The notes: generated by a model not told the origin, from the sequence alone. A DNA stretch of 64,000 nucleotides from Dacryopinax spathularia (GCA_037974965.1 JBBPFI010000002.1:2232001-2296000); one strand, 5' to 3'. Positions 13,050-25,695 are shown, counted from the first letter of the stretch. A program made the numbers and translations.

Positions 13050-13664
13050 TCACTGCACATCAACCCTCACGCTCCCCTTCTGCTCAGCCTGCGGAATCCT
13101 CAGGCTCAGCACGCCATTCTCGAGCTTGGCAACCACTCCCTCCGGGTTGACCGGTTTGGGGAAAGTGACGTATCTCGAGAACGTGGATTCGAAGCTCTGG
13201 TATCCCTCGCTCGTCTGGAGTGCGTTAGGCTGGTCAGAAGTCTTCGTCACGGCGGTGCTGTCCGTGTTTGCCCCTTCAGCTGGCGAGGAAGCGGAGGCGT
13301 CGGTTGCTGGCTGGGAGGCTTGGGCCTGTTGTTGTTGTTGGCCCCCGAACGGAGAGCGCCGAGAGACTTTGCCTTCAATGGTGAGACCCCGACCGCCCTC
13401 GTCAATCCTCACCTCTACGTCTTCCTTCCTCACCCCCGGCAGCTCAGCCTCGACCACATAAGCCTTCGCGTTCGCATCCTCATGCACATCGAGTGCCGGC
13501 TGTCTCAGCTCATTAAAGAACGGGTCGCGCAGGAGTTGGTTGAATGGGGAGGGAGTGGAGAAGAATGAGGATGTTGCGGGCGGGAGACGGGAGGGGAGGA
13601 GGGGCTCGTCGAGCATGCGGACGAGCGGGCGGAGGTCGTTCAGCATGTAGCGGAGGAGTGACAT
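13050..13664 (-). CDS. Small heat-shock protein, Hsp20/alpha-crystallin family
   Basis: Intronless, 204 residues. The N-terminal arm is rich in Pro, Leu and Ser (MSLLRYMLNDLRPLVRMLDE). The alpha-crystallin domain starts at PALDVHEDANAKAYVVEAELPG (about residue 58) and ends in LENGVLSLRIPQ, with the conserved G-V-L pattern. A Gln/Ala/Ser-rich insert of about 45 residues splits the domain, common in fungal members. These proteins are ATP-independent holdases. Heat-shock elements and a TATA box lie upstream. Confidence 0.92.
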   Translation of the reverse strand: MSLLRYMLNDLRPLVRMLDEPLLPSRLPPATSSFFSTPSPFNQLLRDPFFNELRQPALDVHEDANAKAYVVEAELPGVRKEDVEVRIDEGGRGLTIEGKVSRRSPFGGQQQQQAQASQPATDASASSPAEGANTDSTAVTKTSDQPNALQTSEGYQSFESTFSRYVTFPKPVNPEGVVAKLENGVLSLRIPQAEQKGSVRVDVQ

Positions 13665-13800
13665 TGTTGTTTGTGTTGTTTGTGGTTGTGGTGTGTGGTA
13701 GCTTGTGAGAGCTAGTGGTGGGTCGCTTGTGTGGAGCTTGTGGTAGTCGCGTGTGGATGTACTGCGTATCGTGCCCCCTCACTAGCATATAGAGGCGTGA

Positions 13801-13807
13801 TTATATA
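13801..13807 (-). promoter_or_regulatory. TATA box of the Hsp20 gene
   Basis: TATATAA on the minus strand, about 140 bp before the start codon and close to the two heat-shock elements. Confidence 0.5.
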
Positions 13808-13835
13808 CTCTCAGGCTTGACAGGTCCAACTGAGG

Positions 13836-13870
13836 TTCCAGAACGCTCGGGAGTCCTGTCCATTCCAGAA
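13836..13870 (-). promoter_or_regulatory. Two heat-shock elements upstream of Hsp20
   Basis: Two identical TTCCAGAA palindromes (13836-13843 and 13863-13870) fit the TTCnnGAA core bound by heat-shock factor. They lie 27 bp apart, just upstream of the TATA box. Confidence 0.6.
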
Positions 13871-14293
13871 CCTGCAACGGGAGCGGTCATCTGTCCCTGC
13901 TCAACCGAGGACAGCCGAGCAAGGAACACATAGAGAAACAAGCGCTCGCATCATAGGACATCGATGACTTGCATTCGGGATATGCCGAGCGCTTTCCGCA
14001 GACTTGATGAGCGGAGGAGGTGAGACGAGCAGCGTCGAGAAGCGCCCAGAACGTCACGAGCGCTCCTATGTTTTCACGTGCTAGGCTGTTGGCCGGAAAA
14101 GGAAGGAAGAGCGGAGATTGGTGCCGTTTGCCAGTGGGAAGGGGACCGATTTTTCGTGTGATGGGTGGACCCTGACGGGTTTGCATTGTGAGGACATCGC
14201 CGACGACTTGCTGCTGCTGCTGTTAGGTGCGGCGAGCTAGGTGGTTGCTCTATACCCTGCTTAGCTCTTCTAGTGAATCCTGGGCTTAGGAAT

Positions 14294-17200
14294 ATGGGAC
14301 ACTTAAGGGTACGACATAATGCCAAAGCTAGGCAGTCGTCCAAGTCCACCGGGTCGAACAAGAAACGTCGGACCGCTGCCCCTGCAGCCTCGCAGGATGC
14401 CTCCAGCCCTGCCGTCGACGTCCAGGAACAAGATGCCAACGCCGAGCTCCTCCTCCCGCGAAGCAAAGCAGAGCGCGAAGCCGCCCGTGCCGCGCGCATC
14501 CAAGCCGAGCTCGCCGCCCAAGGCGAGAGCAAGATGTCCACGAAAAAACGCAAGCGGATGGAGAACTGGGTCGCTAAGAAGCTTGCAAAGGAGGAAAGGG
14601 TCGAGGTACTCAAGAAGCTCGAGAGGCAGCAGCGGGAGATGGGGAATGTGGAGGGGCTTGTGAGTAGCTCGAGGTTGGGCAGTGGGAGGTTGGAGACCTG
14701 GGGCGAGGTTAGGAGGGGCGAGGAGGATAGGGTTGTTAGGAGGGCTCTTGGGAAGAGGAGGATGCAGGTTGAGGAGGGGGATGAGGATGCAGATTTGGAT
14801 GCTCCTGTGGATGATGCGGACATGTCAGATGAGGCAAATGAGCTAGAGGGCCCGGTGGGAGGAGAAGAGGAGGAGGAAGAATGGACAGGCTTCGGAGACA
14901 TCCCCCATGAAGAGCCTCCTTCCGCCGGTGCAGCAGACGCTGTACCCTCAGCATCACAATCGGAATCCCCAAAAGTCTCTACAACAGCTCCGCCAGTAGG
15001 CAGCGCCCTCGCCAAGCGTCCAGACGGGACAGTCGTCACCCCCGTCGTCGTCCAACGAACAAAAAAGAAGAAACCCAAGAAAGCGCCAACTCCAGAACCG
15101 GAGAGCGAATTCGACAGCTCCGACTCAGCTTGGGACCCCACAAGCTCGGAGGACGAAGATGGAGAGGGGTTCAAGGGATTCGAGGATACGCCTGATACGG
15201 AGGGTGATGAGGAGTCGGGCAGCGAGAGTAGCGAGGAGGAGAGCGGGGAGGAGAAGGGCTCCAGGAGGGCGCGGCTTCCTCCTGGGTCTGTGCTTGGGAA
15301 GCGAAAACGCGGGCTGGGAGGGTTCAAGGAATGGGCGAACAAGCAGCTCGACATTGCTAAGGGCTTCGAGGCTCCCACCAGGGATTCGGTGCATGCCGAG
15401 CCAGGTACTGAGGCAGCAGCTCAAGCTGCACCTGCGGCAGAAGAAGCTGAAACCTCTTTGCCGCATATCGACGTCGTCCCCCGCATACCCGATCCCCGGC
15501 CCAAGCCCACCCTCCCGTCCGGCCCACTGGGCGCCCACCTCCCGCCGCCCTCAACACCCTTCGCCGCCGCTCTCCGCGCTCTTCCCCCCAACCCCCTAAA
15601 CCGCATCACCATCAACCGCCCACCAGACGTAGCCGCCTCCCGTCTCCTCCTTCCCATCGTCGCCGAAGAGCACAACCTCCTCGAAACCGTCCTCCTCAAC
15701 CCCGTCACAGTCGTATGCGGCGAGACCGGCAGCGGCAAAACGACCCAAGTGCCCGGCATGCTCTACGAGTCCGGCTTCGGCTCCCCCGGGTCCGACAACC
15801 CCGGCATGATAGCCGTCACCCAGCCCCGGCGAGTAGCAGCGATGTCCACCGCCCAGCGCGTCTCTTACGAGCTTGCCCTCCCTCCGCCCATCGTGGCCCA
15901 CGCGGTGAGGTACGACCAGACGACGAGTCCGGAGACGAGGATCAAGTTCGTTACGGATGGAGTGTTGCTCCGGGAGCTGGCGAACGATTTTTTGCTCGAG
16001 AGGTATAGTGTTGTTATTGTTGACGAGGCGCATGAGCGGACGTTGGGCACGGATGTGCTTATTGGCGTACTGAGTCGGGTGGTCAAGCTCAGGGAGAAGC
16101 GGTTCATTGAAGGGGTTGGTAAGGTGCGCTACCGTTCAAGCTGTTTCACTGAGTATATGCATGCTAATATGTGGTTGCTAGCCCCTGAGGCTCATAATCA
16201 TGTCCGCCACCCTACGAATCTCAGACTTCACATCCAATACCGTCCTCTTCCCTACTCCTCCGCCTCTGATCCATGTCCCCGCCCGCCAACATCCAGTAAC
16301 GATCCATTTCGCTCGCCGAACAGCACCCGACTACGTGGCGGAAGCTATCCGAAAGGTGGAGAAGATCCATACTCGTCTTCCTGGTGGTGGCGTGCTTGTG
16401 TTTTTGACGGGGCAGAGGGAGATCGAGCATGTCTGCCGCAGGTTAGAGAAAAGATGGGGCAGGAAAGAGATCGAGCGACGAAAGCGGGCCGGGAGCGTCG
16501 CTCAACACAAGAACGGAGAGCAACCGGTGCAAGAAGGAGAAGAGGCCAAGGTCGACCAGGCGCCCGTTGCTGTCAGCGCTAGGATCGGCGATGTTGAGGC
16601 GGAGGAAGTGGATTTGGGGGATCGGGAGGACGAGATCGCCGCTTTGGAAGAGGAGGATATTGCTGAGGATTTGGATAGTGAGGATGAGTATAAGGTGGAG
16701 GATGAGGAAGCCGAGGGGAAGCCGTCAGAAACGGACGCATTTGATGGTATGCATTCTGTCATTTCTCGCTGCAGCGTTACTTATTGCCACTATTAGTTCC
16801 CATGCATATTCTTCCTCTCTACTCCCTCCTTCCCGGCGACAAGCAAATGCGCGTCTTCCAAGACCCTCCACCCGACGCACGCCTTGTCGTCATAGCGACC
16901 AACGTCGCCGAAACATCCCTCACGATCCCCGGCATCCGGTACGTAGTCGACAGCGGCCGCGCCAAAGAACGCAAATACGACCCCTCGAGCGGAATCCAAT
17001 CGTACCAAATCACCTGGGAGTCCAAGGCCTCCGCCGCTCAACGTGCGGGTCGTGCGGGCCGTACGGGGCCTGGCCACTGCTACAGGCTGTACTCAAGCGC
17101 GGTGTTTGAGAACCATTTTGAGGCTTTCGCGCAGCCTGAGATTTTGAGGATGCCTATTGAGGGCGTGGTGCTCCAGATGAAGAGCATGAATATTGACGCT

Positions 17201-18355
17201 GTGGTCAATTTCCCGTTCCCCACCCCGCCGGACCGGTTGGCGCTCAAGAAGGCTGAAGGTCTGCTGGTGCACCTTGGAGCGCTGGAGCCGCCGGCACCGG
17301 CAAGCAAGGCCTTGTCCGGGAGGATAACGGAGTTGGGGAAGGCGATGGCTCTCTTCCCTGTTGCGCCCAGGTTTGCCAAGATGTTAGTGGCGGGCAAGCA
17401 ACATGGTTGTTTGCCGTATGTGATCGCTATCGTAGCTGCTCTCTCAGTTGGCGATCCTTTCCTGCGTGAAGAGGCCATCGGTCAGAAAGGCGACGACGAA
17501 GAGGCCGGAGAGGAAGACGAAGACGTGGCCGCCGACCTCGCTCACATAAAAAGCGGCGACCTCCGGGCAAAAGAAGAACGGAAACGCCGGCGTAAGGCCT
17601 TCTTCGACTCCCAGGCAGCGTACGCAGCACTAGGGAACGGGACAAGTGATATCTTCCGCGTCCTCGCTGTAGTAGGCGCGTTCGAGCACGACGGCGGCAA
17701 ACCCGACTTCTGCGCAAAGCATTTCGTGCGCTTAAAGGCGATGGAAGAGATCCGCAAGCTTCGATCGCAACTTACTGCTATCGTCCGGGCGAACTTTGGG
17801 GAAATCACGCCTCCTTTCTCGCCACGATTGGACCCGCCAAGCGAGGTGCAGCTCAAGGCTCTTCGACAGCTGTTAACAGCGGGCTTCGTGGACCACGTAG
17901 CTGTGAGGAAAGACGTCGCCCAGCCCTCCTCGGCAACAGGGGCGAAGTTCTCTTCCTCCCGAGGAGTGCCATATCGCGCGATAGGAGTGGACGAGGACGT
18001 GTTCGTCCATCCTTCGAGCGTCCTCGCCAACTCGCCCCCGCCGGAGTACATCATCTTCCTCGAAGTTGTCCGGACGAGCAAGGTCTACATCAAGACCCTC
18101 ACCACCATAAATCCGGCCTGGCTCTCAACGTTAGGCAAGTCAATGTGTACATTCTCCAAGCCCGTCGAGGTTCCCTCAACGGCCAAGAAGAGCGCGGCTC
18201 TTGCACTGAAAAGCAAGAAAGAGAGCAGTAAGGGCGAGGAGAGGGATACGAGGCAGGTACATGTCGTGCCAAGGTTTGGACCGCAAGGGTGGGAATTGCC
18301 GCCGGTGCTGATGACCCAGAGGAGGGAGGGGACGCGCTGGGTGTATGTTTCGTGA
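14294..18355 (+). CDS. DHR1: DEAH-box RNA helicase Dhr1/DHX37
   Basis: Three exons, introns 16124-16181 and 16747-16796, giving 1317 residues. The N-terminus [14 protein letters not shown] matches the Ecm16/Dhr1 start, so I chose the second Met of the open frame. A long acidic and basic region precedes the helicase core. The core shows Walker [11 protein letters not shown], motif Ia [10 protein letters not shown], the DEAH box [11 protein letters not shown], motif III MSAT, motif [14 protein letters not shown] and motif [14 protein letters not shown]. The HA2/OB domains follow. Dhr1 releases U3 snoRNA from pre-18S rRNA in the nucleolus. An acidic insert between motifs III and V (about 16500-16740) is long but typical of the family. 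Confidence 0.95.
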
Positions 18356-19687
18356 ACTCACCACCTCCCATTCACAATACTGTAGGCTGCTTACAGCAGG
18401 AGGATACCAGGAGTGTGATTGATACCACATTCTTTGTAATACTTTGCTCAGCGAGCTTGACTCAGCAAGAGGTTGGAAGTTCGCTGGCCGTCTGATAGGT
18501 TGAGCAACAACATTGCGAGATGTGCTGGCTGGCTAATCTGCGAAGCTGTAAGAAGGGAGGGGTGTGCTTCCCCGCTTCCCCGCGTTCTCCGCAATTCAGG
18601 CTTTTGTGGCCAGCGATGAGGGTGGAGGATAAGCTGAGAACTGGTGGTCAAACCTAGGCTGTTCGCTACAGTAAGAAAGAGTAAAGCAGAACAGCTCGTC
18701 CACAGTTGCTCCGAAGGCATTTATCGAGAACCCATTGATCACAGCTACAGACGCCTGGCGTAGACCTTCCCCGCGGTATGCACGGCCATATTGCCGCACC
18801 CAGCCAGCTCTGGCCAGCCGTCGGGGATGAGTAGAATATCCTGAACCATCACGAACATTCCTGAACTCCTTACTTATTACCCCTGACGGGCGCATAGTTC
18901 CCTATGGTAATTCCATCGATCGGGCTGGCCTCCACCCTCGTATCAATTCTCAATATGCGGAGAACCCGGGGAAGCTAGTACAGTACGTACGTGCACGTTG
19001 GCTCGGTTCCTCGGAGCAGGAATCTCTCGGAAAATCCGTGCATCCCTTGAGCTGTCAGAGTCCTAGATCGAGGAGGGATGACCCGACGGTCGCATCGGCA
19101 GGGACCTGTGGGTGTGTGGCGTAGGCCAAGTGCCAAGCAGGCGCGGGGATGCGGGGCTGAGACTTGTAACTGTGGGCTGTCGGAATTGGCGTGAGGGGAT
19201 TGGGCGATGGGAGAATGAATGGGAGGTGAAGGAGGGTCGATCGGGCATACTCTTCAGCCGTAGCATATGGATATGGTCCGCAACTCCGAACCTGGGCCGG
19301 TCAGTCAGGTAGGCAGTCGTTCAGTGATGGGGTGGATGATCGTTAGTACGCGATGAATGATAGGAAGAGGGCGGGCGTGAGCTTGCCGCGAGAAGCACTG
19401 ACATCGCTGAGGACGGACAGCGCGCCAACGTTTATCCCGCTCCCATCGCCTCGTGAGGGCCTCACACTGACAGAGGTACAACGGTTGGGTATGAAACGTC
19501 CGGCAACTGCATACCGCATGACCTTCCCGCTCTCCCGCTCGGGGGTCGGTCGTTCTATTTAAGCTGAGCTTGCTATCATTGCGGTTGCTGCCACCTCTTC
19601 CCCTACCCGTCCCCGTACCACTTCATCGTCGTCGTTGTCTACCCTATCCTCTCGACGCACCCAGACAGCAGTAAAGTGTAAGGCAAG
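18356..19687. other. Intergenic, 1.33 kb
   Basis: Between DHR1 and the catechol dioxygenase. I see a promoter-type region near its right end but no gene, RNA or repeat that I can support. Confidence 0.4.
19556..19562 (+). promoter_or_regulatory. TATA-like element of the dioxygenase gene
   Basis: TATTTAA lies 126 bp before the start codon at 19688 and is followed by a C/T-rich leader. Confidence 0.4.
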
Positions 19688-20840
19688 ATGGCTTCTATCG
19701 ACGTTATGCGCGACCCGACCAAGACGGGCAAGGCTATCCGCGCCCAGATCAGGGATGAGATCCCCGTGCGTCCCCCCTCTCCTCATCCTCTCGCAGGGGG
19801 GAGTGCTGACCACCAGCAACGAGAACAGAAAGACCTGGCGCTCGAGACGGACTTCCACGAGAACTCAAACTACACGATCACGGACCACGTCATCAAGCTG
19901 CTCAACGAGCTGTGCAAGAACCCGCGCACGCTCGAAGTCTTCACTTCGCTCGTCAAGCACCTGCACGCGTTCGCGAGGGAGACCAAGCTGTCGCATGACG
20001 AGTGGAGGCTGGCGATCGAGATGCTCACCCGGGCGGGGAAGGAGTCGACAGACTTCAAGAATGAGTTCATCCTCCTCTCCGACACGCTGGGTCTCTCGGT
20101 CCTGCTGGACGAAGTCGCCCATCCTCGCCCGGAAGGCGCGACCGAGTCCTGCGAAGAAGGCCCGTTCTTCACTGTCGACGCGCCTGAGGTGCCCTCGGGG
20201 TCGTCGCTCGTCAAGGACGGCACGCTGGGCGAGGCGATGTACTTCGAGTGCACTGTCAAGAACCTGAAGGGCGAGCCGGTCAAGGGAGCCAAGCTTGAGG
20301 TCTGGCAGGCTGATGGGGATGGGCTGTACGACGTGCAGTATCCCGATCGCCAGGAGGCCAACAACAGGGCGAGGATCATCGCTACTGATGATGGGAAGGC
20401 CAATTTCCACGGGGTGATGCCTACTGCCTATCCTATCGTACGTCCCTCCCGCCTCTTCTCCTGCCTGGAGCAGGTTGTACTCATCCTTGATCGATTTGTA
20501 GCCCTCCGACGGCCCAGTAGGCGACATGCTCCGCGCCACCGGCAGGCACCCGCACCGCGCCTCCCACCTTCACTTCCACATCACCGCGCCCGGATACGAC
20601 ACGCTCACAACGGCCCTCTACCCCGACTTCTCCCCCTTCCTGGGCACCGACCCCGTCTTCGCGACCCGCAAGAGCCTGATCTGCCCTATGGAAGTGAGCA
20701 CCGATCCGGAGGAATGGAAGAAGTTTGGATTTAAGGAGGGTGACGTGAGGACGGGGAGGGTGCATGTCTGGAAATACAATTTCGTGCTGGCGAGCAACGA
20801 GGAGGTCGCGGCGCTTAAGGCGAAGCAGGCGCAGAAATAA
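19688..20840 (+). CDS. Intradiol ring-cleavage (catechol 1,2-) dioxygenase
   Basis: Three exons, introns about 19766-19828 and 20439-20501. The N-terminal helical dimerisation domain spans roughly residues 25-110 (DHVIKLLNELCKNPRTLEV, LSHDEWRLAIEMLTRAG). The catalytic domain has ATESCEEGPFF, GEPVKGAKLEVWQADGDGLYD and the ferric ligands: a Tyr in GLYDVQYP, a Tyr in MPTAYPI and the two His in HRASHLHFHI. These enzymes open catechol or hydroxyquinol to muconates or maleylacetate in aromatic breakdown. The protein has no signal peptide, so it is cytosolic. Whether catechol or hydroxyquinol is the substrate cannot be settled by eye. Confidence 0.9.
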
Positions 20841-21297
20841 GTACCTATCTCGTCTGCTGAGCGGATCGCACCGAGCTGGAGCAGGGATGAAGGGAACGAA
20901 CATCTTTGGGTATATCGAGGCACGCATGAGCATGAGCTGTACTAGGCTTGCTAGTCGGTCTGTATTGTGGGAATAGAAACAAATCTTCCTTCCAACCTCC
21001 CCTGTTCAGCACCGTGCCAGATATCGAGCCTAGGCACTACGGGCCACAACACTCAGTTTACCCGTTACATACCGGACAGTTGGTGGGGTGCGTTGCAGGC
21101 TCTACATTCAGGCGAAGCATCAGCCGCCTCTTAACGGAGTTACGGAGTCGGCGATACGCTTCGGTCGGCGATAGGTGAATCATCTAAGCAAGGGCATAGC
21201 CACTAGGGGACGAAGCGACAAAATGTAAACCTGTCACTCTCCTCCTCCTCACCACCAAAAACCTGCCTGTTCAGCGCAGGCTAGTCAACACCATAAA
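20841..21297. other. Intergenic, dioxygenase to MPP10
   Basis: About 0.46 kb with the 3' region of the dioxygenase and the MPP10 promoter. Nothing else recognised. Confidence 0.4.
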
Positions 21298-23803
21298 ATG
21301 GCATCTGCAGCTGTCGCTCAGCCTATGGATACCACCCATAATGCAGCGCCGACGACAGGAGATGAAGTGGCTGAGCTACCGCCGTCGCTCAAGACTCTTA
21401 CGGACCTCCTGGAGAGTCGAGTTGAGGGATTTGCGGCTGGTGACGAAGAGATCCGGGCTGCTGGGCTTGAGGCTGCGAAGTTTATATTCGATAATGGTCA
21501 GCTCTCCTCCTTCTCACACTATATGTCAAGCGCTGACGAGCTGGGGATGTAGCGCTCAAAACCGAAGCCACTGCCTACCCCGCCGTAGAATCCCTCCTCC
21601 GCTCCGTCTCGGCCGTAGCAGAAGACGTAAAAGCTGGGACCACCAAGCTAGCCGGACAAAAACGAAAACGCTCCCCTACCCCACCACCCCCTCTCCCGTC
21701 CCTAGAGCCAACTCCCCTCTCCGAGCTGTTCACACAGGGTATGGACACCCCCCAGATCTGGGAACAGCTCGAGCTGCGGACTTCTCGCGTTCTGGGGTGG
21801 AGCAGACAAGTACTCGAGTTTGGCGAGGATGAGGATGAGGGTGTTTTGGCGAGTGATATGATGGATCTTATGGATGGTGAGGAGGGGGAGATGGATAGTG
21901 ATGAGCTGGATGAGATGGGTAGTGAGGAAGAGGATCCGAGTTTGACGGAGGATACTACTGAGGAAGAAGATGAGGAGGAGGATGGAGAGGAAGGTCGTGA
22001 TCCGGAGGAGGGATATGGAGAGGAGCAGATCGCAGAGCTCCGGGACTCGTCTGACGACGAAGATGAGGAAGATGATGATGAAGACCCGAAGAGTATGCAG
22101 CTCGACCGTGCCCTCTCGGCTGGAAAGTCGGGTAGCAAGAAACGGAAGCACCCGACGTTGGACGACGATTTCTTCTCTATTGACGAGTTTAACCGGGAGA
22201 CGGAGGCGATGGAGGCTCGGTCTCGTGGTGCTGGGCGGTTGGATGACGATGACGAAGAGGATGCGGATGAAGATGTGGACCTTTTCCAGGAAGTGGAAGA
22301 TGATGCCGGAGTCGAGGATGAAGAGCCCGGATATGCAGAGTTCTTCGCTCCTGTTCGCGGGGTCAAGCCGCCATCAAAGGGCAAAGGAAAGCAGAAGGCA
22401 CCTGCTGCAGAAGGGGATAAGGGCAAGGGCAAGGAGCCGGCTAAGGGAGGGGTGAGGTTCAACGAAGCCGTGAGGGTCAAGACGATCAAGCCGAAGAAAA
22501 AGAAGATGAAGCTTGATTTTGATCCGAGCGAGTATCCGTTCATGGGTGGGGAGATTGATGAGGATGGTGTGGAGCTGAGCGATGATGATGATGAGAGTGA
22601 CGAGGAAGGCGAGGGGGATGTGGAGATGGACGGGGTAGATGACTTTGATGAGGCGTTTGGCCAGCCTGGCGAGGATGAGGAGGATCAGAGTGAAGAAGAC
22701 GATGAAGAGGATGAGGAGGACGATGACGAGTTTGAGGGCGGCGCCGAGACGATCACTCGCCTGAAGGACGATCTTTTTGGCGACGACGACGACGAACAAT
22801 CGAAGTCTGCCAATTTGTCCACGCACGAGAAGCGTATGGCAGCGCTGAACGAGCAGATCAAAGCGCTCGAAGCCGAAAACGTCGCCCAAAAAGACTGGGT
22901 CCTGATGGGTGAAGCCGGTGCCCGTTCCCGCCCCGTCAACAGCCTGCTGGAAGAAGACCTCGACTTCGAGCACGTCGCCAAGCAAGTTCCCGTCGTCACA
23001 GAAGAGACGACCCGTACGCTCGAAGAGCTCATCAAGCGCCGGATCCTGGACAACCACTTCGACGACGTTGTCCGCAAGCGACCCGTGGACGACAAGCCTT
23101 TCCTCCCTAGCCGGATGTTTGAGCTGCAGGACACGCGCAGCCAGCGCTCGCTCGCCCAGATATACGAGGATGAGTATACGGCTGCGCGGGCGGGCGATCC
23201 GAGTATTGTTGATGATCGGGATGGGAAGCTCAAGAAGGAACACGAGGAGATCCAGAAGATGTGGGAGGATATTGCGTATAAGCTTGATGCGCTTAGTAAT
23301 GCGCACTTTACGCCTAAGGCGGTACGTTTGTCTCTCTTCCTCTGGGTGAACATGTCACTGACGAGCTGTTGCAGCCTAAAGCGAGCATCCAGACCGTGTC
23401 GAACCTGCCGTCGATCTCGATGGAATCTGCCATGCCTACTACCCAGAGCACAGCGACCATGCTTGCGCCTGAAGAAGTCTTCTCTACGACCAAGGGTGCG
23501 CTGGTGTCCAAGACGGAGATGACGCCCGCAGAGAAGAAAGCCCAGCGGAGGAAACACAAAGCCGCGTTCAAGCACGACCAGGAACGCCTCGGTGCGGCAG
23601 TAAAGTCCTTCAGCAAGGCGAAGAACATCATTGGTGACGCTAGTGGGAAGAAGGGCAAGAAGGGAACAAAGGGTGAGAAGGAGGAAGCTCTCAAGCGGGT
23701 CGTTAAGGAGGGTAGGGGCGTGACGGTTATTGGCAAGGATAGTAAGGGCAAAGGCAAGGGCAAAGATAAGGCCATCCCTAAGGCTTCTTTGCTCAAGCTG
23801 TAG
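21298..23803 (+). CDS. MPP10: U3 snoRNP protein Mpp10
   Basis: Three exons, introns about 21496-21554 and 23322-23374. After a helical N-terminus (LPPSLKTLTDLLESRVEGF) comes a long Asp/Glu-rich middle with clustered serines. The conserved Mpp10 C-terminal part follows: HEKRMAALNEQIKALEAENV, QKDWVLMGEAGARSRPVNSL, LEEDLDFEH, RTLEELIKRRILDNHFDDV and LAQIYEDEYTAAR, then the basic tail MTPAEKKAQRRKHKAAFKH. Mpp10 with Imp3 and Imp4 joins U3 snoRNA to pre-rRNA in the SSU processome. It shares strand and pathway with DHR1 3 kb upstream. Confidence 0.95.
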
Positions 23804-23978
23804 ACTTCATATGCTTAGACATTGCATGTGACGGGTGGCGGTCATGTTGTCTATATCTCGCATTTAGATACCAAACATGACATCTATTTTCAGCCTGAAA
23901 GGAGATATTCCTCCTCATCCTATCCCAATTCTCCTGCCATCCGCAACCCCAAAGAAAGAAAGAACGAGACCCCTCCAC

Positions 23979-25695
23979 CTACTCCCCAAAAGCAGTGGCC
24001 ATATGCCTCCTCCCCTCCGCCTTCTCCGGCATCCACCGCAGCATAACGATGAACACCGCCCCGAACGCGAGCAAGACGGCCCAAACCAGGTATCCCCACA
24101 AGATCTGGTACTTGACGCCGATGGCGAAGATGCTGCCGAACGCGGCTGGGATCACGGCCCGCAGACCGAAGGTGATGCTCATCGCTATGCCGTTCAGGGT
24201 CCCAAGGGCTAGGGGGGAAGGGCAGATATCGTTCAGTGCTAGTTGGACACCGGCTGAAATCACAACAGTCAGTCAGTCATGCAGGTGGACGGCGATGGTA
24301 GAAGGAGAGGCTTACTGTAGATCATCGTCACCCCCGTAGCGCCCACAATACAAAACGGCGCGAGCGTCCAGAACCCAGCGACGTTCCCATGTCTCAGGAG
24401 AACGTTCAGGAACACGAACCCAGTCAACACAAACATCCGTAACCAGCCACAGAACCGGAGCATGTTGCCTGTCCCGAAGCGATGCTGCAGTGGAGCGAAG
24501 ATGATGAGCAGCCAAGCGGCTTGGGTGAGGCCGGTGACGACCATCCAGGCGGAGATCATCGTTGGGTCGAAGCCGACGCCGCCGAGGTCGATAGGGGTGT
24601 AGAGGAAGATGGGCACAACTAGGGTTTGGTCAGTTATAGTTCAACGGGAGTGATGAGGAAGAGGAGGGGACGGACCAACTGTGTAGGCGTTACCGATGAA
24701 CCAGCCCATCTGGAAGATGGCGAGGACGATCCAGACGCCTGGAGCGCTTAGGATGCTCCTGAGTGAGGGTGGCTGCTCAGGCTCTACGCCATCCTTCGCG
24801 ACTGGCTTCGTCTATTCTCTCATCAGAACCGCATCCAAGCCTGAAGTCGAAGCATGTCCATACCTCCTTAAGGAAGAAGAATGACAATAACGCTGATGAA
24901 CCCGGCAGCGCACCGCACACCAAGCAGGGCAGGAGGTAAGGGTACTTCATCATAATCGCACTGTTCCCAAACAAGCCCGGAAACTGTTCTGAAGGCTTGG
25001 CGAGCGCTCCACCGACCATAGACCCCACGCTGAGACCGACGTTCCCCGCGAACTGGAAGTAGCTGAACGCGCGCGCTTGTGTGCGGGAAGTGCTGTTCTC
25101 GCTGATCATTGTCCGTGTTGTTCTACGCAAACAAACCAGTCAACAGAGGCGCGGGAGATGAATGTATGCGGGAGCGTACACGAATGAGCCGGCGAATATG
25201 CCTGCCATTGAACGGTAGAGGATCATTTGCCATAAGGTGGTCGATGTGCCGAATAAGGCGACCATAGCACCTATCCCAGCGCCGCAGGTAATCAGGACGG
25301 GTTTGCGGCCATATCGATCTGATAACCTTCCCCAGAAGATCATCACGATCGTTTGGGTGCAGGAGTACAAGCTCTCCTGCTCTTCACATCAGTGCCCTAT
25401 CCGGAAAAGATCCAATAGTGCGAGAATTACGCACAATCAACCCGCTCCAGAACCCCACGTCCGTCTCCGGTACACCCGCCATCTCGACGATCATCTGGTT
25501 GATAAAAGGGAAGATGTACGCGAAAGCGACTCCCTCCCCCAGGGAAGCAAGGCAGAGGAGGAGGATCTGCCCCATGGGCAGCTTCTTGTCCTCTTCCTTG
25601 GGTGCATTCTCGTTCAAGGTCGTGGAGGATGCTGAGGTCGAGAGGAGGGGGGCGCGCTCGTCTTGCTCCTGGGTGGTAGTGGGTTCAGCTGCCAT
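23979..25695 (-). CDS. MFS transporter, DHA1/ZIF-like
   Basis: Begins MAAEPTTTQEQDERAPLLST, a cytosolic head with a dileucine-like ERAPLL sorting motif. Membrane segments follow, with the MFS signature GRLSDRYGRKPVLITCG in loop 2-3 and FAGNVGLSVGSMVGGALAKP in helix 5, the drug-antiporter-type motif C region. At least seven exons; the last ends MPEKAEGRRHMATAFGE. The layout is that of fungal proteins related to plant zinc-induced facilitators and yeast YCR023C. The substrate is unknown. Tail to tail with MPP10. Confidence 0.85.

Larger units (their letters stand above)
13665..14293. other. Divergent promoter region, Hsp20 and DHR1
   Basis: Holds the Hsp20 promoter elements listed separately and the promoter of the Dhr1 helicase. 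A CTG repeat (TTGCTGCTGCTGCTG) lies near 14209-14223. No other gene recognised. Confidence 0.4.

Noticed and set aside
14074-15378. Long Ser-rich minus-strand frame of 434 codons
   Set aside because: It lies antisense to the acidic region of DHR1; Glu/Asp-rich codons read backwards give Ser-rich frames.
21575-23575. Minus-strand Ser- and Leu-rich frames opposite MPP10
   Set aside because: Same antisense effect of an acidic coding region; no introns or family support.
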